Shown here in pieces: positions 1-10,310 of a stretch of DNA of 49,796 nucleotides. The DNA lies in contig JADJDT010000033.1 of assembly GCA_016702545.1 (NCBI GenBank), positions 1-49,796 on the forward strand. Direction: 5' to 3'. Under the pieces are notes generated by a model. That model was not told where the DNA came from. It did not search any database and worked only from the letters and a program-made list of their open reading frames with translations. The stretch is from Pseudomonadota bacterium. Its GTDB lineage: Bacteria > Myxococcota_A > Polyangia > GCA-2747355. The position numbers and the translations under genes were made by a program. Numbering within the stretch: the first letter of the stretch is position 1; every line of letters starts with the position of its first letter.

Positions 1-260
1 CGCGATCGTCCTGATCGGCTCCCTGCTCCCGGGTGCAGGACCCACGCGGCCGGTCGCGCCTTGCCCGCGCCACCGGCCCACCCGACGTTCTCGAACTCGC
101 GCACGCGTGCAGACGACGCGCCTGACCACGGTGCCGCGGCTGGCGAGCGCGGCGCGTCGGACTCGTGGGGTCCACCCGCAAAGACAGACGGCGGCGCTCG
201 GGCGAGTGGTCGCCACGGGGAAAAGGCCTGGGCCGCAGGCCGGGCCAACGGTACTACCCG
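1..260. other. Left edge, no supported gene
   Basis: No convincing coding frame is seen here. Overlapping open frames exist on the plus strand but they are rich in Arg, Pro and Ala, look like out-of-frame readings of GC-rich DNA, and match no family I recognise. An upstream GTG at 165 is in frame with the next gene and could lengthen it by 32 residues. Confidence 0.4.
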
Positions 261-575
261 ATGCTGGTCGGTGGAACGTTGGTGGTGGTCCGCGACCCCC
301 CAGATCCCGCCGCGATTCGGACCTACGGCGACCTCGTTGGCCAGAGCTTCGTCATCGCTGCCGGCTCCCGCGCCGGCACCGTTTGCGTCGGTCTCGAGCG
401 TGACGAGAAGGGTCGCAGGGGCCCGAACCAGCTATCGCTGGTCTTCGAGCCCGGCGTCCACGGAGACATCAAGGTGACCGAGCATCTCGCGCCGCTGAAG
501 AAGAGGGCCGGGCGATCCCGCGTTGCGGGACTGCTACGCCAATACGCGCTCTTTCGCGGCGTGGAGGAGCACTAG
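261..575 (+). CDS. Small hypothetical protein upstream of radical SAM enzyme
   Basis: An ORF of about 104 codons from the ATG at 261, or 136 codons from the GTG at 165. The 32 residues between the two are mostly Arg, Gly and Pro and look non-coding, so I prefer the ATG. I do not recognise the family; there is no signal peptide or membrane segment, and it does not look like PqqD. The TAG stop shares one base with the GTG start of the radical SAM gene (TAGTG, 573-577), which suggests translational coupling. Being tied to a SPASM-type radical SAM enzyme makes a substrate or partner protein possible, but that is inference from position only. Confidence 0.45.
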   Translation: MLVGGTLVVVRDPPDPAAIRTYGDLVGQSFVIAAGSRAGTVCVGLERDEKGRRGPNQLSLVFEPGVHGDIKVTEHLAPLKKRAGRSRVAGLLRQYALFRGVEEH

Positions 576-1765
576 TGCCCGCGCCCGCCGCAACGGCGCC
601 TCCGAGCCCCCTGCAGCGGGTCTTCGGCTTCGCCGGGCTGGCGGCGCAGCCGGTGCGGGCGATGATCGAGGTCACGCACCGCTGCCATCTCTCGTGCTCG
701 CACTGCTACCTGCATGACCACCACCGCTGGGACAGCCGCCCGGACGAGCTGAGCACGGCCGAGCTGCTGAGCCTGGTCGAGCAGCTGCATGCAGCGGGCT
801 GCCTCTTCCTTTCCTTCACCGGTGGTGAGGTCTTCCTGCGCCCCGACCTGTGGACGGTGCTGACGCGCGCCCGCGAGCTGGGCCTGGCGATCTCGCTGCT
901 GACCACGGGCACGCTGCTCAGCCCGCGCCTCGTCACGCGGCTGGCCGAGCTCCAGCCCTGGCGCGTCGAGCTCTCGCTCTACAGCCTCGATCCGCAGGTC
1001 CACGACGGCATCACGCAGCGCGCCGGCTCCCACCGCCGCACGCGGCTGGCCCTCGATCGCCTGCGCGCGGCCGGCATCCCGGTGCTGATCAAGTGCCCCG
1101 TGATGGCGGCGAACTTCGAGAGCTACGAGGGGCTGCGCGATCTCGCCGCCGAGCTGGGGGTCCCCTTCGTCGCCGACCTGACCCTGACGCCGCGCCACGA
1201 TGGCGCGCTGGAGCCGACGCAGCAGCGGCTGAGCCAGGAGCAAATCGTCCGCTTCTACGCGCGCAGCGAGCTGCGACGCTTCGGCACCGCCGCGCCGGAG
1301 CTGCCGCGCGCCGATGCGCCGATCTGCGCGATCGGGCGCCGGAGCTGTCTGATTGGCCCCTACGGCGATGTCTACGCCTGCGGCAGCCTGCGGACGCCGG
1401 TCGGCAACGTGCGGCAGCAGCCCTTCGCGAGCATCTGGCGCGACTCGCCCCTGCTCACGCGCCTGCGCGGCCTGACCGCCGGCGACCTGACGCACTGCAG
1501 CGGCTGCGAGAAGTTCGGCTACTGCAACCGCTGCGCGGCGCTGGCGCTGGACGAGCACGGCGAGCTGCTGGGACCCTCCGCCTGGGCCTGCCGGGTCGCC
1601 GCCGCCAAGGAGCAGGCCTCGGGCCTGGTACCGACGCCCTCGGCGGCCCAGCGCCAGGGCTGGCCCAGCGCCGGCACGGCGGCCCGCGAGTGCTGCGGCG
1701 GTGGGGCCTGCGCCTCAGCGGACTCGACGCCGGCCGAGCACCACCCCTGTGGGTGCGGCGATTGA
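575..1765 (+). CDS. Radical SAM/SPASM domain protein
   Basis: A 396-residue radical SAM enzyme. The CxxxCxxC motif that binds the SAM-cleaving 4Fe-4S cluster is at Cys37, Cys41 and Cys44 (CHLSCSHC), followed by a GGE motif in strand 2 (FTGGEVFLR). The C-terminal third has a SPASM-like cysteine set (about Cys251, 258, 269, 308, 311, 317, 320 and 339) that would hold auxiliary clusters, as in enzymes that modify peptides or proteins. After the SPASM region the last 25 residues carry five more cysteines (CC..C and CGC), which is unusual and may be an extra metal site. The start is the GTG overlapping the previous stop. The substrate is unknown; PqqE-like or RiPP-maturase roles are possible but not shown. 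Confidence 0.85.
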   Translation: MPAPAATAPPSPLQRVFGFAGLAAQPVRAMIEVTHRCHLSCSHCYLHDHHRWDSRPDELSTAELLSLVEQLHAAGCLFLSFTGGEVFLRPDLWTVLTRARELGLAISLLTTGTLLSPRLVTRLAELQPWRVELSLYSLDPQVHDGITQRAGSHRRTRLALDRLRAAGIPVLIKCPVMAANFESYEGLRDLAAELGVPFVADLTLTPRHDGALEPTQQRLSQEQIVRFYARSELRRFGTAAPELPRADAPICAIGRRSCLIGPYGDVYACGSLRTPVGNVRQQPFASIWRDSPLLTRLRGLTAGDLTHCSGCEKFGYCNRCAALALDEHGELLGPSAWACRVAAAKEQASGLVPTPSAAQRQGWPSAGTAARECCGGGACASADSTPAEHHPCGCGD

Positions 1766-1791
1766 CGGGGCCCGTGCCCCGCGGCTAGGGT
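1762..1791 (+). promoter_or_regulatory. Putative sigma70 promoter for purMN
   Basis: TTGACG at 1762-1767 overlaps the stop codon of the radical SAM gene. After an 18-bp spacer comes TAGGGT at 1786-1791, a -10 form common in high-GC bacteria. It lies about 70 bp before purM and points the same way. Assigned by pattern only. Confidence 0.45.
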
Positions 1792-1827
1792 CGCGCCCGC
1801 GCTGCTCGGCGGCGCCCCAGCCACAGC

Positions 1828-1861
1828 GATCAACGGAAGCCGCAGATCAACGGAAGCCACA
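1828..1861 (+). repeat. 17-bp tandem duplication carrying the purM ribosome binding site
   Basis: Two 17-bp copies, 1828-1844 and 1845-1861, differ at one base and end one base before the purM ATG. Each contains GGAAG; the second GGAAG (1851-1855) is 7 bases before the ATG and is the probable Shine-Dalgarno site, so the site has been duplicated. Confidence 0.6.
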
Positions 1862-1862
1862 G

Positions 1863-2915
1863 ATGAGCGCGTCCGCATCCCAGGGCAATGCCCATCCTCT
1901 GACCTATCGCGCCGCGGGCGTGGATATCGACGCCGCCGACGAGCTGATTCGCCGCATCGGGCGCCTGGCGCGCACGACGCACGGCGGGCAGGTCGTGGCG
2001 GGGATCGGTGGCTTCGCCAGCCTCGTCGCGTTGCCGGGCGGGCAGGGGCCGCTCCTGGTCACCAGCTGCGACGGCGTGGGCACCAAGCTCAAGGTCGCCT
2101 TCGCCACCGGGCGCCACGACACGGTGGGCATCGATCTGGTGGCGATGAACGTCAACGACCTGCTCTGCTGCGGCGCCACACCGCTCTGCTTCCTCGACTA
2201 CCTGGCGATGGGTCGCCTGGACGTCGAGGTCGGCGAGGCGCTGATCCGCGGTATCACCGAGGGCTGCCGCCAGGGCGGCTGTGCCCTGGTGGGCGGCGAG
2301 ACCGCCGAGCTGCCGGGCCTCTACGCGCCGGGTGAGTACGATCTGGCCGGCTTCGTCGTCGGCACGGTGACGCGCGAGGCGCTGATCGACGGCCACAGCG
2401 TGCGCGCCGGCGACGCCGTGATCGGGCTGCCCTCGACCGGGCTGCACTCCAACGGCTATTCGCTCGCGCGGCGCGCCCTGGTCGACGATCAGACCGATTG
2501 GCAGGCCCTCGTGCCCGAGCTCGGGCGCAGCCTCGCCGACGAGCTGATGACGCCGACGCGCATCTACGTCGAGGCGCTGCGGCAGCTGCGCGCGGCCGTC
2601 GAGCTGCGCGCGGTCGCCCACATCACCGGCGGCGGGCTGATCGACAATCCGCCGCGCGTCATTCCGGCCACGCTCGCCTGGCGGCTCGAGCTCGCCCGCT
2701 GGACGGTTCCGCCGGTGATGCGGCTGATCGCCGAGCGCGGGCGCGTCGCGCCCGAGGAGATGTGGCGCACCTTCAACATGGGCCTGGGCATGCTCGTGGT
2801 GGTGCCCGCGGACCAGGCTGACGCGGCGGTCGCGGCCGGCGCCGCGGTCGGCGCACGGGTCGTCGGCGCGATCATCGAGCGCGGCGAGCGCGCGGTGGAG
2901 CTGATCGCGCCATGA
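1863..2915 (+). CDS. purM: Phosphoribosylformylglycinamidine cyclo-ligase (AIR synthetase)
   Basis: PurM uses ATP to close the ring of FGAM to give AIR, the fifth step of purine synthesis, in the cytoplasm. The 350-residue protein has the usual length and motifs: the DGVGTKLK nucleotide/phosphate segment near residue 70, GGETAELPG in the middle, and HITGGGLIDNPPR in the C-terminal half. The ATG at 1863 follows a GGAAG site and begins close to the conserved TYRAAGVDID start; a longer in-frame reading upstream is low-complexity. The stop overlaps the purN start by ATGA, so the two are co-translated. Confidence 0.95.
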   Translation: MSASASQGNAHPLTYRAAGVDIDAADELIRRIGRLARTTHGGQVVAGIGGFASLVALPGGQGPLLVTSCDGVGTKLKVAFATGRHDTVGIDLVAMNVNDLLCCGATPLCFLDYLAMGRLDVEVGEALIRGITEGCRQGGCALVGGETAELPGLYAPGEYDLAGFVVGTVTREALIDGHSVRAGDAVIGLPSTGLHSNGYSLARRALVDDQTDWQALVPELGRSLADELMTPTRIYVEALRQLRAAVELRAVAHITGGGLIDNPPRVIPATLAWRLELARWTVPPVMRLIAERGRVAPEEMWRTFNMGLGMLVVVPADQADAAVAAGAAVGARVVGAIIERGERAVELIAP

Positions 2916-3637
2916 GCGCACGCCCGCGCTTGCGCCTGGGCGTGCTGGTCTCCGGCAGCGGAACCAACCTGCAGGCGATCCTCGACGCCTCGCAGCGGCA
3001 CGAGATCGACGTCGACGTGGCGCTGGTGATCAGCAATCGCGCGCAGGCCTACGCGCTCGAGCGCGCGCGCGCCGCCGGGGTGCCCGCGCGGGTGATCGGC
3101 GCGCGTGAGCACGCCAGCCGCGAGGCCTTCGAGCAGGCGTTGATCGACGCGCTGCGCGCCGAGGATGTCGAGTGGGTCGTGCTGGCGGGCTTCATGCGCC
3201 TGCTCTCGGGGCACTTCCTGCGCGCCTTTCCGCAGCGGGTGATCAACATCCACCCGTCGCTGCTGCCCGCCTTCCCCGGCCTCGAGGCCCAAGCGCAGGC
3301 CTTCGCCTACGGCGTCAAGCTGGCGGGCTGCACCGTGCATTTCGTCGACGAGGGCACCGACAGCGGCCCGATCATCGCGCAGGCCGCGGTGCCCGTGCTC
3401 GAGGACGACGACGCCGAGCGGCTGCAGCAGCGCATCCTGGCGCAGGAGCACCGGCTGCTGCCGGCCGTGTTGCAGCTCGCCGCCACCGACCGGCTACGCT
3501 GCGAGGGGCGGCAGGTCCGCGTGCTGGCGGCGACCGGCGCTGCCGCCGCGGCCCCGTCCGCGGCGCTGATCGCGCCCGCGGCACTGGCCGAGGTCCAGCG
3601 CGGCTGGACGCCGCGCGGCGCGGTTGACAAGCCCTAG
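2912..3637 (+). CDS. purN: Phosphoribosylglycinamide formyltransferase
   Basis: PurN transfers a formyl group from 10-formyl-tetrahydrofolate to GAR, the third step of purine synthesis. Visible motifs are VLVSGSGTNLQAIL at the N-terminus (phosphate binding), NIHPSLLPAFPG with the catalytic Asn-His pair, and VHFVDEGTDSGPII with the conserved Asp. At 241 residues it is somewhat longer than the usual 190-210, owing to an Ala-rich tail. The start overlaps the purM stop (ATGA, 2912-2915). The last codons contain a TTGACA that probably serves as the -35 element for rpsA. Confidence 0.95.
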   Translation: MSARPRLRLGVLVSGSGTNLQAILDASQRHEIDVDVALVISNRAQAYALERARAAGVPARVIGAREHASREAFEQALIDALRAEDVEWVVLAGFMRLLSGHFLRAFPQRVINIHPSLLPAFPGLEAQAQAFAYGVKLAGCTVHFVDEGTDSGPIIAQAAVPVLEDDDAERLQQRILAQEHRLLPAVLQLAATDRLRCEGRQVRVLAATGAAAAAPSAALIAPAALAEVQRGWTPRGAVDKP

Positions 3638-3653
3638 GGGCGGCGCGTAAGTT
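3624..3653 (+). promoter_or_regulatory. Putative sigma70 promoter for rpsA inside the purN end
   Basis: TTGACA at 3624-3629 lies in the last codons of purN. After 18 bp comes TAAGTT at 3648-3653. It would give an rpsA transcript with a leader of about 190 nt. Assigned by pattern. Confidence 0.5.
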
Positions 3654-3659
3654 GCGCCA

Positions 3660-3846
3660 ACTTTGCGGGCGCTTGGTCGCGTTCGCGTCGGAAGTTGGCG
3701 TTCGCGCGGAGGGCCTGCGCGGGCGTCGAAAACGCGCACTCGCGCACGGGCTTCGTGCGGCGAGCCAGGGTCCCTCCGAGAGACCGAACGTCTCTCCGAT
3801 AGACCGAGCATGGGGCGCCGCGCCCCGGGGAGCCTCCGTAGAGCAC
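3660..3846 (+). promoter_or_regulatory. Structured rpsA leader
   Basis: The region has no gene but contains short inverted repeats: AGAGAC/GTCTCT around 3780-3796 and a GGGGCG/CGCCCC hairpin at 3812-3826. No strong Shine-Dalgarno site sits at normal spacing before the ATG at 3847 (GGGGAG is about 14 bases away). In E. coli, rpsA translation starts from a structured leader with a weak SD and is repressed by S1 itself; similar control here is an inference. Confidence 0.35.
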
Positions 3847-5625
<1,779 letters not shown>

Positions 5626-5664
5626 ACCGAGCCGCTGGAGCGCCAGGGCAACTGCCATCCCGCT

Positions 5665-7050
5665 GTGACGAGCACCCAACGACCTGAGCCACCACCCGAG
5701 CCCGTCGCGCGTCCCGAGATCGAGCTCGAGACGCGCGGCGAGACGCGGGCCGAGACCTTCTGGGGCTGGCTGCGCAGCACCGCCCGCCTCTGGGGTTTCT
5801 TCCTCTTCGTCCTGGTCGCGATCGTTGTCTTTCGCCAGGTCATCCTGCCCTTCGTGATCGGCCTCGTGCTGACCTACATGCTGGCCCCGCTGCTACGGGT
5901 CTTGTGCGCCACCCGCGTGGCCGGTCGCCAGCTCCCGCGAGCAATCTGGCTGCTGGCCGTCTACAGCGTGCTGGTCGGGCTGCTGGGGCTCTTCTTCGTC
6001 GTCTTCGTGCCGCGCCTGGGCACCGATCTCAAGCGCATCGTGCGCGAGGCCCCGCAGCTCACCCGCAAGCTGCAGCGGAGTTGGCTCCCGCCCTTGGAGC
6101 GCTGGCTGGCCACCACCCTGGGCGAGGTGGACGAAACGCCGCCGCTCGCGACCCCGTCGCCGGCCGCGGCCGAGGCCCACGGGGCGCTGCGCCTGCGCCA
6201 CCTCGCCGACGGGAGCACCGCCGTCGATACGCGGGGTCTGGAGCTCGAGCTGGTGCGCCAGGGCGACCAGCGCTGGATCCTCCGCGGGCCCTCCGCCTCA
6301 GCCTCGGGCCAACGCGCGGCGCCGCAAGGCGCCGTACGACGCCATTTAAGCGAGCTCGTCAGCTCGTCGGAGACCTCCGTCGAGCAGCTGCTCGGCTGGG
6401 TGCAGCAGGCGCTCGTGGGGCTGTTGCACGCGATCTCGGGCTTCATCCTGGTCTTGATGATCAGCGCCTTCCTGCTGCTCGACACCGACCGCATCCTGCA
6501 GGCGCTGCGCAACCTGGTGCCGCGGGTCTACCACCGCGACTTCGACCAGGTGGTCTCCGAGATCGATCGCGCGCTGAGCGGGGCGATTCGCGGGCAGCTG
6601 GTCATTTGTCTGGTCAACGCGCTGCTGACCGGCCTCGGGCTGGCCCTGATCTCCGTCAAATACACCGTGCTGCTCGCGCTGCTGGCGGGGCTGATGAGCC
6701 TGATCCCGATCTTCGGCTCGATCCTGTCGACGATCCCGATCGTGGTCGTAGCGCTGGTCTCCGGCAGCGAGGGCCTCGATCTGACGCGCGGCCTGCTGGC
6801 CTTCGCGTGGATCGTCGGCATCCACCTGGTCGAGGCCAACGTGCTCAACCCGAAGATCCTCGGCTCGGCCACCCGCCTGCACCCGGTGCTGGTGATCTTC
6901 GCCGTGGTGGCGGGACAGAACACCGGCGGCGCGGCCGGCGCACTGCTGGCGGTCCCGATCGTGTCGGCCGGACAAGCGCTCTTCATCTATCTCCGCGCAC
7001 GTACGCGGAGCGACGACCGCAAACCGCTGCCAGAGGCCTCCGCGCCCTGA
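5665..7050 (+). CDS. AI-2E family transporter (PerM-like permease)
   Basis: A 461-residue polytopic membrane protein of the AI-2E/PerM family. Two hydrophobic helices lie near residues 40-65 and one near 90-115. A soluble section of about 110 residues follows, and then the conserved C-terminal membrane domain with IRGQLVICLVNALLTGLGL, SLIPIFGSILS and the GQNTGGAAGALLAVPI segment. Family members have been proposed to export AI-2 or act as Na+/H+ antiporters; the substrate here is unknown. The start is a GTG at 5665, 39 bases after rpsA. It converges with the next gene, with only 6 bases between the stops. Confidence 0.85.
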   Translation: MTSTQRPEPPPEPVARPEIELETRGETRAETFWGWLRSTARLWGFFLFVLVAIVVFRQVILPFVIGLVLTYMLAPLLRVLCATRVAGRQLPRAIWLLAVYSVLVGLLGLFFVVFVPRLGTDLKRIVREAPQLTRKLQRSWLPPLERWLATTLGEVDETPPLATPSPAAAEAHGALRLRHLADGSTAVDTRGLELELVRQGDQRWILRGPSASASGQRAAPQGAVRRHLSELVSSSETSVEQLLGWVQQALVGLLHAISGFILVLMISAFLLLDTDRILQALRNLVPRVYHRDFDQVVSEIDRALSGAIRGQLVICLVNALLTGLGLALISVKYTVLLALLAGLMSLIPIFGSILSTIPIVVVALVSGSEGLDLTRGLLAFAWIVGIHLVEANVLNPKILGSATRLHPVLVIFAVVAGQNTGGAAGALLAVPIVSAGQALFIYLRARTRSDDRKPLPEASAP

Positions 7051-7056
7051 TTGCCG

Positions 7057-7656
7057 CTACTCGGCCGAGCGGCGGGCGGCCCCGCCGTCGCGAGCGGCTG
7101 CAGCGCGGACCGCCGCGCCTGGCGGCAGCCGTCGCAGCCGCGTGATCGGCCAGCGCTGGGTCGAGCGGTTGCGGCTGTCGTAGAACTCGATCGCCGTCAC
7201 GCTCGCCACGAAGGGCAGCCGCACGGTGGTGCGCGCGCGCACGGCGCTGGCGAGGGCGCGGTCCAGCCGGTGCTCGGCGTCGGTCGCGTCGCCGCCCTGC
7301 GCGCCGCCGCCGCTCAGGGTCAAGGCGCAGCTGAAACCGATCACGTCGAGCAGCTCGCGGCCGGCGAAGATCCGCAGCTCGAAGGGACCGCGATAGCGCG
7401 GGAGCAGCGCCGGCCGGGGCAGCCGCCCCTCCCGCAGCGACACGGGGCGCAGCAGCCCGCCCTCGACCACCAGCTCGAGGTCGAGATACCCCTCGGTGAC
7501 CAGCGGTCGGAGCACGTGGCGCCCCCCCGGCCGGGTCGAAGGCAGCAGCACCGCGCCCTCATCCGCCCGTGCTGCCTTCGACCCGACCGCGGCGAGGCCG
7601 CAACTGGCCACCGCCAGCAGCAGGCTGACACGGGAAGGGGACGAGCGCAGCCGCAT
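7057..7656 (-). CDS. Exported hypothetical protein
   Basis: A 199-residue protein with a signal peptide (basic start MRLRSS, hydrophobic LLLAVASCGLAAVG, Ala-rich cleavage region near residue 31). The mature part is rich in beta-strand-like stretches such as YLDLELVVEG and PFELRIFAGRELLDVIGFSC, and ends in an Arg/Ala-rich tail. No family is recognised. It is probably periplasmic or outer-membrane associated. It is transcribed divergently from the Cys-rich lipoprotein gene at 7760; a TATAGT at 7706-7711 in the shared gap is a possible -10 element for the plus-strand gene. Confidence 0.6.
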   Translation of the reverse strand: MRLRSSPSRVSLLLAVASCGLAAVGSKAARADEGAVLLPSTRPGGRHVLRPLVTEGYLDLELVVEGGLLRPVSLREGRLPRPALLPRYRGPFELRIFAGRELLDVIGFSCALTLSGGGAQGGDATDAEHRLDRALASAVRARTTVRLPFVASVTAIEFYDSRNRSTQRWPITRLRRLPPGAAVRAAAARDGGAARRSAE

Positions 7657-7759
7657 GTGCCCTGTCTAGCACACTCCGCGGCGCCCGCTGAGCGCTCCCG
7701 GGTGCTATAGTGCCGCGCCTCGCCTGCTCACGATTTGCGTGGCCGATCTGGGAGGACCG

Positions 7760-9079
7760 ATGCCCCGTTCGCGGTGGACGATGATGATCGCGTGCTGCGG
7801 CGCGCTGCTCTTGGCGGCGCTGCACCCTGGCTGCGGTGATGGCGACCCGGCAAGCATCCCCGATGCTCGCCGTCTGGACAGCGCGGGCGCGCGGCGCGAT
7901 GGCGGGCCGTCGGACGCGAGGATCGGCGCGTACTGCGATCCGGCGGTGATCGGTCGCGTGTGTCGCAACGATGAGCAATGCGGCAAGCAAGGCCTTTGTC
8001 TGCAACTCGACGACGCGACGGGGGTCTGCACCTGTGGCTGCCGCCCCGACAACCCTTTGACGCTGGCGATCGAGGACGACTGCCCGACCCCGCAGCGCCA
8101 CGTCTGCGCCAGCGTCGAGCTCGCGGGGCAGGGGACCGCCGCCAGCACGCTCAACCTCTGCATGCAGCAATGCGAGCCTCGTCTCGGCGCCAACGATTGC
8201 GCCGCCCCGCTCTCGTGCCAGCCGGCCTCGGTGCTGCAGACCCCGCGCAATGTCGCCATCTGCCTGTCACTGGGCTGCAGCGGCGATCGAGACTGTCTGG
8301 TCACCACGGCCGAGGCCTGCCAGGTAGCTGCCCCGGCCTGTGCGTCGGGAGGCGAGTGTCTCGCCGATCGCGCGGGTAGCAGCACGGGGCTGTGCGTACG
8401 CGCGGGTCGCTGTGATCGCGCGTCGGGCCTTTGCGCGCCGCGCCAGGCCGCCGGCTCGTTCACCGCGGCGGCACAGGTCGGCGATCCCTGTCGCTCCGAC
8501 CTCGAATGTGGCGCCAGCATGTTCTGCGCGCTCGAGGTCGATCTCGCCACGCAGCTCAAGGCCGGCGGTGCGACCTGCGCGCGGGGGAGCGAGTGTTGTA
8601 GTGGGCAGTGCCTCCCCACCGGCCGCTGCGCCGCGGGCCCTTGCGGCATCCTCGGCCGCAACGGCTACTGCACGATCGAGGGCTGCGCCTTCCCGTCGCT
8701 CAGCGCCTACGCCTGTCCCACGGGGTCGACCTGCAACGGCCTCTATCCGGCAGGCTGGTGCCAGCGCAGCTGCGATCCGCGCGAGGCGGGGGGGTGCCGC
8801 GGCGTGACGGCCGATCGCTACGGCGACTTCGAGTGCCGCGCCTGGAACCGCGTTGCCCTGGCCAACGGCCGCCCGGTCACCAGCGCGCCGGTCTGTGACT
8901 TTGGTCTGCGCTTCAGCTGCGCGGCGATCACCGAGCTCGGCTTCGGCTGCGACCGGCTCGGCCTGCCCGGCAATCCGACGGCGATGGTCTGCCGCGATCT
9001 GGACGGGGAAGCGACGGCAGAGCCGGCCGCCGCGGCGGGCTACTGCTTCGACACCACACCGTCGGGGCCACCGCTGTGA
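7760..9079 (+). CDS. Cys-rich lipoprotein
   Basis: A 439-residue protein with a lipoprotein signal (hydrophobic IACCGALLLAAL, then LHPGC with Cys25 as the lipidated residue). An Asp/Arg/Ala-rich linker (DARRLDSAG...) leads to a large domain with several dozen cysteines in spaced pairs, such as CRNDEQCGKQGLC and CRSDLECGASMFC, the small disulfide-rich modules common in myxobacterial surface proteins. The ATG at 7760 is preferred over the frame-open GTG at 7739 because GGAGGA at 7751-7756 is just upstream. It overlaps the next gene by GTGA and the two look like paralogues. The function is unknown; a secreted or surface role is inferred. Confidence 0.75.
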   Translation: MPRSRWTMMIACCGALLLAALHPGCGDGDPASIPDARRLDSAGARRDGGPSDARIGAYCDPAVIGRVCRNDEQCGKQGLCLQLDDATGVCTCGCRPDNPLTLAIEDDCPTPQRHVCASVELAGQGTAASTLNLCMQQCEPRLGANDCAAPLSCQPASVLQTPRNVAICLSLGCSGDRDCLVTTAEACQVAAPACASGGECLADRAGSSTGLCVRAGRCDRASGLCAPRQAAGSFTAAAQVGDPCRSDLECGASMFCALEVDLATQLKAGGATCARGSECCSGQCLPTGRCAAGPCGILGRNGYCTIEGCAFPSLSAYACPTGSTCNGLYPAGWCQRSCDPREAGGCRGVTADRYGDFECRAWNRVALANGRPVTSAPVCDFGLRFSCAAITELGFGCDRLGLPGNPTAMVCRDLDGEATAEPAAAAGYCFDTTPSGPPL

Positions 9080-10050
9080 GGAGCGCCGGCGTGTGGCCGA
9101 TGGTGATCCGAGCGCCCGCGTGCGCGCTCCGCCTGGGGTGGAAGACGGTGGCCTGCCTGCTGCTCGCGGCCTGCGCGGCCACACCGAGCGCCGCACCGCC
9201 GGTCGACGCGGGAGTCCGACTGGACGCGGTCCGGTTGCCGGATCTGGCGCTGGGCGACAGCGCACTCTCGGGCGTCGTCGGCAGCGCTTGCGGAGGCGAC
9301 GCTGGCGTCTGTCCGCGGCAGGCGCTCTGCCTGCGCATCGTCGGCTCCGAGAGCAGGATCTGTGGTTTGCCCGGCTGCACCCGCGAGGACGTGACGACGG
9401 CGCGCCGCGAGGACAACTGTCCGACCCAGACCGCCTGCACCGTCCTCGAGGCCGGCCAGACCACGCTGTCCACGACCGCTTGCCTGCCGGTCTGCGCGCC
9501 CGCGGGGGGCGCTCCGTGCCCCCTGCCGACCCTGAGCTGCGATCCGCTCTCGGCGCTGCGCACGGGCACCAGCGCCGTCTGCGATACCGCCCGGTGCGCC
9601 GCGGACGCCGACTGCGGTGACCGTAATCCGGCCACGCCGGACGTGCGCTGCGACGCCGACGCCGGCGTCTGCCGCAACCTCGGGCGCATCGCCGCGGCGG
9701 TGGGGTCCCCTTGCCAGGCTAGCGGCGACTGCGGCCCCGGGCAGCATTGCCTGACCCGCTGGCTGCCAGCCCCGGCCGCCGGATCGGACGTGCCCGGGGG
9801 CTACTGCACGGTGGTCGGCTGCCGCTGGGGGGGCAGCTGGAGCTGCCCGGCCGGTAGCGCCTGTTTCGGTCTCGGCAGCGGGGGCAGCGGCCTCAGCGTT
9901 TGTTTGGCCGGCGGTTGCGATCCCCGCGCGGACCCCGCGGGCGACGGCTGTCGCGACAACACGCCCGCTCAACCCTACGTCTGTTTCCCGATCGGCGCGC
10001 GTAGCGCGTGCTGGCTCGATCCGGCGGCGACACAGGTCGCGAGCCCTTAG
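9076..10050 (+). CDS. Cys-rich lipoprotein, paralogue of the preceding gene
   Basis: A 324-residue protein with an LLAAC lipobox at Cys33 and an Asp/Ala-rich linker (VDAGVRLDAVRLPDLALGDS), then a Cys-rich domain. Shared features with the upstream gene include a CTREDVTTARREDNCPTQTAC-like first block, a CAADADCG block, a late YCTVVGCRWGG/YCTIEGC block and a GxCDPR block near the end. The order of blocks is the same but the protein is shorter, so the pair probably arose by duplication. The start GTG overlaps the previous stop (9076-9079). An ATG at residue 9 is an alternative start. Confidence 0.75.
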   Translation: MRSAGVWPMVIRAPACALRLGWKTVACLLLAACAATPSAAPPVDAGVRLDAVRLPDLALGDSALSGVVGSACGGDAGVCPRQALCLRIVGSESRICGLPGCTREDVTTARREDNCPTQTACTVLEAGQTTLSTTACLPVCAPAGGAPCPLPTLSCDPLSALRTGTSAVCDTARCAADADCGDRNPATPDVRCDADAGVCRNLGRIAAAVGSPCQASGDCGPGQHCLTRWLPAPAAGSDVPGGYCTVVGCRWGGSWSCPAGSACFGLGSGGSGLSVCLAGGCDPRADPAGDGCRDNTPAQPYVCFPIGARSACWLDPAATQVASP

Positions 10051-10310
10051 GAGTTGCCCATCGGCCGCAGCGGCCGACCCTGGTGGATGAAGCGGATGCT
10101 CGTTCGCAAGGCCTGCGTGTGGGCGTACGATGCGCAGGTGCGCTGGGAACGAGGTCGGTTTGGTCTTGGTGCCCCGAGCCCGTTTAGGAGTTGGACCCGG
10201 AGCCCTGCGAGCACCCGGGATTGCGTCGATCGGCCGCGAGGCCGTGGAGCGCGGATAATAGAATTCGATGACGAGGGCTCCTCCCGGCGCCGCTGACAGG
10301 AGGAAGTCCC
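10051..10310 (+). other. Non-coding left flank of the IS110-type element
   Basis: No gene is seen. The 260 bases carry TTAGGAGTTG at about 10047-10056 and TTTAGGAGTTGG at about 10181-10192, a short direct repeat that may mark an element end. A TTCGATGACG stretch and an AGGAGG site (10298-10303) precede the transposase ATG. In IS110-group elements the region before the recombinase gene encodes the bridge RNA; this stretch is in the right place to be its remnant, but I cannot fold or align it. Confidence 0.35.

Noticed and set aside
61..477. 138-codon ORF at the left edge
   Set aside because: It is low in hydrophobic pattern, rich in Arg, Ala and Ser, and overlaps the better frame at 261-575.
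261..575. PqqD-like partner of the radical SAM enzyme
   Set aside because: The length is near that of PqqD, but none of the PqqD patterns is visible.
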